DNA of 14,507 nucleotides from an uncultured Duncaniella sp. (GTDB lineage: Bacteria > Bacteroidota > Bacteroidia > Bacteroidales > Muribaculaceae). The DNA is taken from positions 1-14,507 of the forward strand of contig CAJUKP010000042.1 in the NCBI GenBank assembly GCA_910587165.1, given 5' to 3'. Position 1 is the first letter of the stretch, and every line of letters starts with the position of its first letter. Below, one piece after another: positions 1 to 5,768 of this stretch. Below the pieces are notes generated by a model that saw only the letters and a program-made list of their open reading frames with translations, did not search any database and was not told the DNA's origin. A program made the position numbers and the translations under genes.

Positions 1-1213
1 GAGCCACGGTGGCCTTACCCTCCACCTCGAGCTTCTCGATGGGGATCAGCTCATAACCTGTGAAGCGATACCAGCAATGGGTGAAGTTGTAATATGTATC
101 CACACAGCCCGGTGTCACATAGAGAGGACAGGCGTAGTAGCTGAAAGTATTGTTGTTGGCCATCGGGGGAGTGAGGGCGGTGATGCTCACGCCTGCAAGC
201 TCATTGGCACCGTCGAAAGCCTTCTCGCCAATCTCTGTGATCTCGCTGCCGATTGCGATGTTCTTGATATTGTTGCCGGCAAAGGCGTTGTCGCCGACGG
301 TCTTCACGTGGGGAGGCAGCACAAGCTCGGTAAGGGCACAGCCGTTGAAGGCATCCACACCGATAGTCTCGATGGAAGTGCCGAAGCTGACGGTGCTGAG
401 TTTGGATCCTCCTTTGAATGCACTATCGCCGATATTGGTTACGGCATTACCGATAATGACACTTGTCAAACCGGGGCAATTAAAAAATGAATTTCTACCA
501 ATAGATACTACTGAGTCAGGGATGTCAATACTCGTCAAGCCGAAGCAATCATAAAACGCGTTGTTGCAAACGGATATTACCGAATTGGGAATTATGAACT
601 CTCCTTCGAGATGAATAGGTACGAAATACAATCTTGTCTTATTTTCACTCCATACGCACCCATTCTCATCTATATAAGAGCCTTTTCCAGGATAGCAGAT
701 CATTACGCCGCACCCAAAGGGGTTATCTATTGATGACGGATATGCGGATTTTATCAGGCTGTGACAGCCTCCAAACGCATACTCGCCAATATAAGTTACC
801 GAGTTGGGAATGGCAACGCTACGCAATCTGAGGCAACGTTCGAACGCACATTGACCGATTGTAATCACCGAATTAGGAATGACAATGCTTATCAAATCGC
901 GACAACCTTCGAACGAACTGCGGCCTATATCTGTAACAGTATAAGTATCCACTCCATCTGATACAGTTTCAGGTAAAATAAGATTACCACTCACATTGTT
1001 TCCAGAACAATTCTCATGATTGTATCCGACACAGGAACCCTCTTTTGTCTGAACGGTTTTGGCATCCTCGTCAAGCACTGTATACGTCAAGGTCTGTCCC
1101 TCGTAGGTGTAGTCGAAGTCGCGGGCTGAGAGCTGTGCGGGCAGTAACGCGAGCAGCATCAGCCACATGAGCGTCGGCAATGCCGCGGCTCGGTTGTGTA
1201 ATTTTTTACTCAT
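1..1213 (-). CDS. BspA-like leucine-rich-repeat secreted protein (3' end outside window)
   Basis: Open reading frame of 404 codons from the ATG at 1213 to the left edge with no stop, so the C-terminus is missing. Residues 1-30 form a signal peptide (basic start, hydrophobic stretch ending in LLPAQLSA), implying export. From about residue 93 onward there are LRR_5/BspA-type repeats with the recurring pattern IPNSV..IG..AF..C..L, for example around residues 112-130, 135-152, 209-226, 231-248 and 254-340. A non-repeat insert with several cysteines lies at about 160-205. After the last repeat (about 345-385, containing TPPMANNNTF) the sequence IEKLEVEGKATVA looks like the start of an Ig-like (Big_2-type) domain. 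Proteins of this family are usually surface or secreted and bind host or polymer ligands; no enzymatic role is expected. Codons are AT-rich in the N-terminal half and GC-rich after about residue 267. The start is supported by the signal peptide directly behind it. Confidence 0.88.
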   Translation of the reverse strand, partial: MSKKLHNRAAALPTLMWLMLLALLPAQLSARDFDYTYEGQTLTYTVLDEDAKTVQTKEGSCVGYNHENCSGNNVSGNLILPETVSDGVDTYTVTDIGRSSFEGCRDLISIVIPNSVITIGQCAFERCLRLRSVAIPNSVTYIGEYAFGGCHSLIKSAYPSSIDNPFGCGVMICYPGKGSYIDENGCVWSENKTRLYFVPIHLEGEFIIPNSVISVCNNAFYDCFGLTSIDIPDSVVSIGRNSFFNCPGLTSVIIGNAVTNIGDSAFKGGSKLSTVSFGTSIETIGVDAFNGCALTELVLPPHVKTVGDNAFAGNNIKNIAIGSEITEIGEKAFDGANELAGVSITALTPPMANNNTFSYYACPLYVTPGCVDTYYNFTHCWYRFTGYELIPIEKLEVEGKATVA

Positions 1214-1276
1214 TTCTGTGATTCTGATTAGGTATTGTGATTGTGATTCATTCGTAGTATCTCACCGGACTTTGAT

Positions 1277-1294
1277 CGGGCAGAAAATGGCCCG
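1277..1294. other. Small hairpin in the LRR gene leader
   Basis: CGGGC at 1277-1281 pairs with GCCCG at 1290-1294 across an 8-nt A-rich loop. It lies 64-81 bases upstream of the LRR start codon. Only the base pairing is seen; any regulatory role is a guess. Confidence 0.3.
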
Positions 1295-1346
1295 TAAAAC
1301 GGTTCCACTCCTCTCGTCGGCGGTAATGAATGGATACAAAGAAAGC

Positions 1347-1375
1347 GTAGGAATCTGTATCTGTTACCGTCCTAC
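1347..1375 (-). terminator. Possible weak terminator after the hairpin RNA
   Basis: On the minus strand, GTAGGA (1375-1370) pairs with TCCTAC (1352-1347) across a 17-nt loop and is followed by the T-rich run CTTTCTTT. The stem is short and shares two bases with the outer stem of the 197-nt hairpin. It could end a short transcript there or simply be chance. Confidence 0.25.
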
Positions 1376-1570
1376 AGTTAGAGGCTTCTCGCATTGCCCA
1401 TCAATAGTCGGACGGCAACGCAGAAGCCCACGCCAGTATATGCAATATGCGCGTCCGGCAGTGTCTTTCACAAGACACCTCGCCGGATGCAGGGTATTAC
1501 ATATCCACGGGCATCTACCGTTGCTCAATCCCTGACTATTGATTGAAATTTTGCGAGAATTTCTAACTGT
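1374..1570 (-). ncRNA. 197-nt near-continuous hairpin; structured RNA candidate (6S-like shape or long leader)
   Basis: Read by pairing, the whole segment folds on itself with only small bulges: 1374-1382 with 1562-1570 (9 bp), 1386-1393 with 1552-1559 (8 bp), 1400-1409 with 1534-1543 (10 bp), 1415-1420 with 1519-1524, 1426-1429 with 1509-1512, 1438-1442 with 1500-1504, 1444-1447 with 1495-1498, and a terminal hairpin 1451-1467 with 1472-1490 (TCCGGC and GTGTCTT arms). A Bacteroidota-type promoter on the minus strand lies about 100 bp upstream (1669-1698), so minus-strand transcription is favoured. About 160 nt separate the element from the LRR start codon. The size and rod shape recall 6S RNA, but no conspicuously large central bubble is visible. 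Alternatives are a structured 5' leader of the LRR gene or a miniature inverted-repeat element. No flanking target duplication was seen. Confidence 0.45.
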
Positions 1571-1602
1571 CAAGAATCAGCGCGGATAAACGCTTTCAAA
1601 TT

Positions 1603-1617
1603 ATGTTGTTACAACAT
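1603..1617. promoter_or_regulatory. Short palindrome ATGTTGT-T-ACAACAT
   Basis: Perfect 7-bp arms around a single T, placed 52-66 bases downstream of the -7 box at 1669-1676 and just upstream of the long hairpin. The shape fits a dimeric DNA-binding-protein site, but no regulator can be named. Confidence 0.3.
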
Positions 1618-1668
1618 CCCACCACGCTTTTCCCCGGACCGGGCTTCTGCTATGGCGGTCTGCATCGG

Positions 1669-1698
1669 CAAAAATACAATTATTTCCGCAAACTACAA
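1669..1698 (-). promoter_or_regulatory. Bacteroidota-type promoter for hairpin RNA/LRR gene
   Basis: On the minus strand, TTG (1698-1696), a 19-base spacer and TATTTTTG (1676-1669) match the primary sigma pattern of Bacteroidota (TTG, 19-20 bases, TAnnTTTG) without a mismatch. Transcription would begin near 1663 and run into the 197-nt hairpin and then the LRR gene about 450 bases downstream. Confidence 0.5.
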
Positions 1699-1746
1699 TG
1701 AATTATGCTGTAAAACATATTCAACGGATATATATAGGTACAGAAT

Positions 1747-1787
1747 GGTACAGAAGAAAATAAGGACAGAAGAAACAGATTTTTTTA
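1747..1787. repeat. Diverged copy of the 14030-14167 inverted-repeat arm
   Basis: The stretch beginning GGTACAGAAGAA and ending in a T-run matches the left arm at 14039-14080 closely, with shared blocks GGTACAGAAGAA, GGACA and AAGAAAC in the same order and spacing. Only one arm is present here and no inverted partner lies nearby. It is evidence that the 14030-14167 sequence belongs to a dispersed intergenic repeat family. Confidence 0.55.
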
Positions 1788-1812
1788 TGAGTTTGTGTTG
1801 ATGTATTATTGT

Positions 1813-1830
1813 ATGCCCCGGTCGGGGCAT
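1813..1830. repeat. GC palindrome ATGCCCCG-GT-CGGGGCAT
   Basis: Perfect 8-bp arms around GT, directly to the left of the larger nested palindrome starting at 1831. It is probably the outermost part of the same REP-like cluster. Confidence 0.6.
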
Positions 1831-1995
1831 TGCAACGGTAGGCCCGGGTGATAACCCGGGTATCGAAATGCACCCTCTGGCAAATTGCGTCGCGTAGCGC
1901 CGCTACAAGGTCGAATCCTCGTGGCGGCGCTACGCGACGCAATACGTATGTATGATACCGGAATACCCGGGTTCCACCCGGGCCTACCGTTGCAT
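1831..1995. repeat. Nested REP-like palindromic element
   Basis: The outer arms 1831-1864 and 1962-1995 are inverted copies of each other, differing by one or two bases. Each arm is itself a hairpin (CCCGGGT at 1843-1849 with ACCCGGG at 1854-1860; CCCGGGT at 1966-1972 with ACCCGGG at 1976-1982). Inside lies a perfect 20-bp inverted repeat, 1884-1903 with 1924-1943, built on GCGTCGCGTAGCGCCGC. This layered architecture resembles REP/BIME-type intergenic elements, which in many bacteria are spread by RAYT (Y1 tyrosine) transposases. No such transposase is in the window. Confidence 0.65.
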
Positions 1996-2180
1996 TACCA
2001 CTACGTGGCGCTACGGACATACCGCACAAAATATACCCAGACCGCAATGTGCCTACCATTGCATTGCCACTACGTGGCACTACGGACATACCGTCACAAA
2101 ATATACCCCGACCGCAATGTAGCCTACCGTTGCATTGCCACTACGTGGCACTACGGACATACCGTCACAAAATATATCAC
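1983..2180. repeat. Three tandem units of about 70 bp
   Basis: Units start at 1983, 2052 and 2123, each with CCTACC then (G/A)TTGCATT; periods are 69 and 71 bp and the third copy decays after about 2177. Each unit carries the small dyads CCAC-TAC-GTGG and ACGG-acata-CCGT. The unit start CCTACCGTTGCA is also the outer arm of the 1831-1995 palindrome, so the array grew out of the same element family. Copies differ at a handful of positions. The array ends about 30 bp downstream of the spoT-type gene's stop codon. Confidence 0.75.
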
Positions 2181-2206
2181 ACCCCCGGGGCTATGCGGCA
2201 TACATT

Positions 2207-4462
2207 TTACCGCAGGCGGTCGGCGCGCTTCACACCCTTGATTTTCATTACCTTGGAGCAGAGGGCGTCGACATCGTCGGTGGTACGCACCTTCACGGTG
2301 AGATCGCAGCTGAACACCTCCTCGTGGGCCTGGATGTTCATACTCCGTATGTCAATATCGAGCGCGGTGGATATGAGCCGGGTGAGCTCCTGGAGGATGC
2401 CGTGACGGTCAATACCCTCTATGCGCACTTTTGCCAAGAACTTCTCGGTGACACTCTCCCACTTCACGGCAAGGATGCGCGGTCCGTAGCTGGCCTTGAG
2501 CACCTGAGCGCGCGGACAGGTGAGGGAGTGGATCTCCACAATCCCGTCATCGTTGATGAATCCCATCACATCGTCGTCGCCGGGTATGGGGCGGCAGCAA
2601 TCGGAGAGCTTGAAATTGCGCTCGGTGTCGTTGAATCTGAGGATATAGGTCTCCTTGGTGTTGATCTTCCCGGCAGGGGGTGTCAGCGGCTTCGGCTTTG
2701 CCGCCTCCTTCTTCTTGCCACCGCCTCCGAAGCCGAGGCGCAGGAGACGCGACACGAGCGAGCGGGCACTGCTGGAGGTGTTGACGTTGAGATAGTCGTC
2801 GATCGAAGCCTCGCCGTTGCCCAGACGCAGGAAGAGCTCCTCGCGCGAGGTGACATGATAGGTGCCGAGTATCTTGGTCATCACGTCGTTGTTGAGCGTG
2901 ATACTGTTCTCCTCGAGGAAATGCTCGAATATCTTCTTGCCTTTGTCGATAAACGGCTGCTGCTCGCGGCGCAGCTCCTTGCGCAGGCGGGTCTTGGCCT
3001 TGGCAGTGGAGAGGAATGTCATCCACTCGGGCTTGGGGGTCTGAGACTGTGAGGTGAGCACCTCCACCTGGTCGCCCGAGTTGAGTTTCTGTGAGAGGGG
3101 GACAAGCTTGTGGTTCACCTTTCCGGCAATGCAATGGTTGCCGATCTCGGAGTGGAGCGTATAGGCCACGTCGAGCACCGTCGCACCCGCGGCGAGCGTG
3201 AGCAGCTCACCCTTGGGGGTGAACACCACGATCTCGGAGGCGAAAAGATTGAGCTTGAGAGTGTCAAGGAAGTCGATGGCATTCGGATTGGGGTCGTCAA
3301 GGATATCCTTGATGGTGCGCAGCCACACGGTGAGCTCGCTCTCCTCCTCACCTTCACCTCCTATCTTATATTTCCAATGGGCGGCGAAGCCTTTCTCGGC
3401 TATCTCGTCCATGCGGCGGGAGCGTATCTGCACCTCTATCCAGTTGCCGTCCGGGCCCATGAGGGTGACATGGAGGGCCTGATAGCCGTTGGCCTTGGGG
3501 ACGGCTATCCAGTCGCGTATGCGCTCGGGATGAGGGCGGTAGAGGTCGGTCAGCGCGGCATAGATGCGATAGCACATCTCCTTCTCCCCCACCCCTTCGG
3601 GGCAGTCGAAGATGATGCGCATGGCATAGAGGTCATACACCTCCTCAAACGGGATGTGCTTGGTCTCCATCTTGCGCCATATCGAGTAGACCGACTTCAG
3701 CCTCGCCTTGGCCTCATAGTGGAGCCCCATGGCGTCAAGACGCTCACGGATAGGGGCGGCAAAGTTGTTGTAGCCCATGGCCCGGTCCTCCTCGCTCCCC
3801 TTGAGGAGAGCCGAGATACGGTCATACTCACGGGGATGCTCATACTTGAAGCTGAGATCCTCGAGTTCGGTCTTGATGGCGAAAAGCCCCAGGCGATGGG
3901 CCAGAGGGGCATAGATGTAGAGGGTCTCCCCGGCAATCTTGTACTGCTTGTTGGGAGCCATCGAGCCGAGTGTGCGCATATTGTGCAGACGGTCGGCCAT
4001 CTTGAGGAGCACCACCCGTATGTCCTTGCTCATGGTGAGCAGGAGCTTGCGGAAATTCTCGGCCTGGGCCGAGGCCTTGTCACCGAAAATACCACCGGAA
4101 ATCTTGGTGAGACCCTCGACGATCTCGGCAATCTTCTTGCCGAAATGCTGCTCGATGTCCCCGACAGTGAACTCAGTGTCCTCAACCACATCGTGGAGCA
4201 GGGCGGCGCATATCGAGGTGGAACCGAGCCCGATCTCACGTGACGCGATCTTGGCCACCGCAATGGGGTGGAGAATATAGGGCTCGCCCGAACGCCGGCG
4301 CACACCTTTGTGGGCCGACTTGGCAAACGCGAACGCCCGCTCTATGATCTCGACTTTCTTGCGGTGATTGCTCGCCATATATCCGGACAGAAGGTCGCGG
4401 AATTCGTTTTCCAACAGCTGCTCCTCCTGCTCGGGGGTGAGGCTGTAAGTTTTTTTATCCAT
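2207..4462 (-). CDS. Bifunctional (p)ppGpp synthetase/hydrolase (RelA/SpoT family)
   Basis: Long-form Rel enzyme that makes and degrades the stringent-response alarmone (p)ppGpp in the cytosol. The chosen start (MDKKTYSL, ATG at 4462) gives 751 aa; an upstream in-frame ATG at 4528 would overlap manC and adds a stretch unlike the family. Domains in order: HD hydrolase with HPIA around residue 65, HD at 90-91 (HDVVEDT) and KMADRLHNMRTL at 154-165; synthetase with RLKSVYSIWRKM at 254-265 and RIRDWIAVPKANGYQALH at 314-331; TGS at about 407-470; a helical stretch; the Cys/His zinc-finger-like region with DCCRPIPGDD (621-630) and HSLTCP (645-650); and a C-terminal ACT domain from about 675. RIRD occupies the RxKD position typical of bifunctional, not synthetase-only, enzymes. 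All hydrolase residues I can check are present. It follows manC by 40 bp and is probably cotranscribed with it. Confidence 0.96.
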   Translation of the reverse strand: MDKKTYSLTPEQEEQLLENEFRDLLSGYMASNHRKKVEIIERAFAFAKSAHKGVRRRSGEPYILHPIAVAKIASREIGLGSTSICAALLHDVVEDTEFTVGDIEQHFGKKIAEIVEGLTKISGGIFGDKASAQAENFRKLLLTMSKDIRVVLLKMADRLHNMRTLGSMAPNKQYKIAGETLYIYAPLAHRLGLFAIKTELEDLSFKYEHPREYDRISALLKGSEEDRAMGYNNFAAPIRERLDAMGLHYEAKARLKSVYSIWRKMETKHIPFEEVYDLYAMRIIFDCPEGVGEKEMCYRIYAALTDLYRPHPERIRDWIAVPKANGYQALHVTLMGPDGNWIEVQIRSRRMDEIAEKGFAAHWKYKIGGEGEEESELTVWLRTIKDILDDPNPNAIDFLDTLKLNLFASEIVVFTPKGELLTLAAGATVLDVAYTLHSEIGNHCIAGKVNHKLVPLSQKLNSGDQVEVLTSQSQTPKPEWMTFLSTAKAKTRLRKELRREQQPFIDKGKKIFEHFLEENSITLNNDVMTKILGTYHVTSREELFLRLGNGEASIDDYLNVNTSSSARSLVSRLLRLGFGGGGKKKEAAKPKPLTPPAGKINTKETYILRFNDTERNFKLSDCCRPIPGDDDVMGFINDDGIVEIHSLTCPRAQVLKASYGPRILAVKWESVTEKFLAKVRIEGIDRHGILQELTRLISTALDIDIRSMNIQAHEEVFSCDLTVKVRTTDDVDALCSKVMKIKGVKRADRLR

Positions 4463-4502
4463 TGCCGTGTTTTTATGGTGATTTCCGGTGTAAGTCAGGT
4501 TT

Positions 4503-5582
4503 TTACAGGTATTTGTCGCCGTAGGCAAGCTTCACATCATTTACCATCTGCTTGATGCGCTGCTCCTCGCTCTTGGGACACACGAGAAGCACGTCGCCCG
4601 TGTCGGCCACGATATAGTCGTGGAGTCCGTGGACCACCACAAGCTTGTCGGAATTGACGGCAAAGATGTTGCCGGCTGACTCATAAGTGATCAGCGGAGT
4701 GTCGCCCGCCACATTCTCACATTCCCTCTTGGCCGACTGGTCATAGAGCGCGCTCCATGTGCCGAGATCGTTCCATCCGAAGCTCGCACATTCCACGTAG
4801 ACATTCTCGGCCTTCTCCATCACGGCATAGTCGATCGAATTGGCCGGACAGGCCTCGAAGTTAGCGGCGATGAAATCTCTCTCGGCATCAGTGCCGAAAT
4901 CAGCCTTGCCCATGTCGAAAAGTGTGGTCAGGTCAGAGTCATAACGGTGCAGGGCGTCGATGATCGAGGATGCTTTCCAGAGGAAGATGCCGGCGTTCCA
5001 GAAAAACTCGCCGGAATCGAGAAACACCTTCGCAAGCTCCAGATCGGGCTTCTCGGTGAATGTCTTCACCTTCAGTATGCCCGGCTGCTCCTCCTTGCCT
5101 ATCTGTATGTAGCCGTAGCCTGTCTCGGGGCGCACGGGCTTTATGCCAAGGGTGAGGAGGGCGTCGTGGGTCTCGACGAAATCGAAACCGCGGGTCACAC
5201 AATCCACAAACTCATTCTCGGAGGTGATGAGATGATCGCTCGGGGTAACTATCATAGAAGCCTCGGGATCGAGAGCCGATATATGGTAGGCGGCCCATGC
5301 TATGCAGGGCGCGGTGTTGCGGCGTGCAGGTTCAAGCAAGATGTTCCGTTCCTCGATGTCGGGAAGCTGCTCGCGTATCAGACCGGCATATCTGGCATTG
5401 GTCACAACCACGATGTTTTCCTTTGGAACGATAGGAAGAATGCGGTCGTAGGCCATCTGAAGCAGTGATCGGCCGGTGCCGAAGAAATCAAGGAACTGTT
5501 TGGGGCGGTTTTCGCGCGAGTAGGGCCAGAAACGGCTCCCCACTCCTCCGCACATTATGACACAATAACGGTGTGAGGCCAT
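4503..5582 (-). CDS. manC: Mannose-1-phosphate guanylyltransferase (GDP-mannose pyrophosphorylase)
   Basis: Converts mannose-1-phosphate and GTP to GDP-mannose and pyrophosphate, the donor for mannose- and fucose-containing glycans. The 359-aa product has the nucleotidyltransferase signature CGGVGSRFWPYSRENRPKQF at residues 11-30, LLEPARRNTAPCIAWAA at 82-98, the TPSDH motif at 113-117, TGYGYIQ at 154-160, FTEKP at 175-179 and FFWNAGIFLW at 193-202. It lacks the C-terminal phosphomannose isomerase domain of the two-domain ManC/AlgA type, and its length is normal for single-domain enzymes. The ATG at 5580-5582 is the only sensible start, since the Rossmann-like motif begins at residue 8. It is the first gene of a minus-strand pair with the Rel gene and is divergent from the amidase gene. 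Confidence 0.95.
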   Translation of the reverse strand: MASHRYCVIMCGGVGSRFWPYSRENRPKQFLDFFGTGRSLLQMAYDRILPIVPKENIVVVTNARYAGLIREQLPDIEERNILLEPARRNTAPCIAWAAYHISALDPEASMIVTPSDHLITSENEFVDCVTRGFDFVETHDALLTLGIKPVRPETGYGYIQIGKEEQPGILKVKTFTEKPDLELAKVFLDSGEFFWNAGIFLWKASSIIDALHRYDSDLTTLFDMGKADFGTDAERDFIAANFEACPANSIDYAVMEKAENVYVECASFGWNDLGTWSALYDQSAKRECENVAGDTPLITYESAGNIFAVNSDKLVVVHGLHDYIVADTGDVLLVCPKSEEQRIKQMVNDVKLAYGDKYL

Positions 5583-5619
5583 TCTTAGAGTAGATTAACG
5601 GTTGTTTGGTTTCAGACCG

Positions 5620-5627
5620 CTAAGATA
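5620..5627 (-). promoter_or_regulatory. Candidate -7 box of the manC operon
   Basis: TATCTTAG on the minus strand matches TAnnTTTG with one mismatch and would give a leader of roughly 30 nt. At the expected -33 distance only TTC is found, so support is weak. It sits back to back with the plus-strand box at 5660-5667. Confidence 0.3.
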
Positions 5628-5659
5628 CAAAAATTCCCGCTTATTTGAATATTTTTAGC

Positions 5660-5667
5660 TAACTTTG
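5660..5667 (+). promoter_or_regulatory. Candidate -7 box of the amidase-like gene
   Basis: TAACTTTG is a perfect match to TAnnTTTG, with an AT-rich upstream tract but no clean TTG at 19-20 bases. Transcription would start near 5673, leaving a leader of about 95 nt that contains the 5715-5736 hairpin. Confidence 0.45.
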
Positions 5668-5714
5668 TGTCACCGGTTCCACAAAAGTTAAATATTATAG
5701 AAATCCGACCGGCG

Positions 5715-5736
5715 CCGCCCCCATCCGCAGGGGCGG
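5715..5736 (+). promoter_or_regulatory. Leader hairpin, attenuator-like
   Basis: CCGCCCC (5715-5721) pairs with GGGGCGG (5730-5736) across an 8-nt loop and is followed by the T-rich ATTGTTTATATT. AATCCG at 5702-5707 can alternatively pair with CGGATT at 5734-5739, which would open the hairpin, so two mutually exclusive folds are possible in the leader. The T-tract is imperfect for an intrinsic terminator. Confidence 0.35.
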
Positions 5737-5768
5737 ATTGTTTATATTATAAGGCAAAATCCGGCATC

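Noticed and set aside
77..554. Plus-strand frames of 134-137 codons near the left edge
   Set aside because: They are antisense to the LRR gene, whose repeats and signal peptide are unmistakable on the minus strand.
1374..1570. Integron attC site
   Set aside because: The arm ends are oriented the wrong way round for the RYYYAAC...GTTRRRY boundaries, and no integrase or cassette genes are present.
1908..1919. GGTCGAATCC, similar to a tRNA T-loop
   Set aside because: It is the loop of the perfect 20-bp inverted repeat; there is no acceptor stem, D-arm or anticodon arm around it.
1983..2180. CRISPR array
   Set aside because: Whole ~70-bp units are near-identical, with no unique spacers, and there are no cas genes.
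1721..2405. Open frames of about 118-122 codons on both strands across the repeat region
   Set aside because: They are translations of palindromes and tandem repeats (near-identical peptide blocks repeating every ~23 residues) and match no protein pattern.
2135..4243. Long plus-strand frames of 305 and 377 codons opposite the Rel gene
   Set aside because: They lie antisense to a clearly recognised 751-aa enzyme, a common effect of GC-biased third positions, and show no domain of their own.
5667..5768. 34-residue N-terminal extension of the amidase-like protein from a GTG
   Set aside because: It would begin inside the -7 promoter box and place residues ahead of a good signal peptide.
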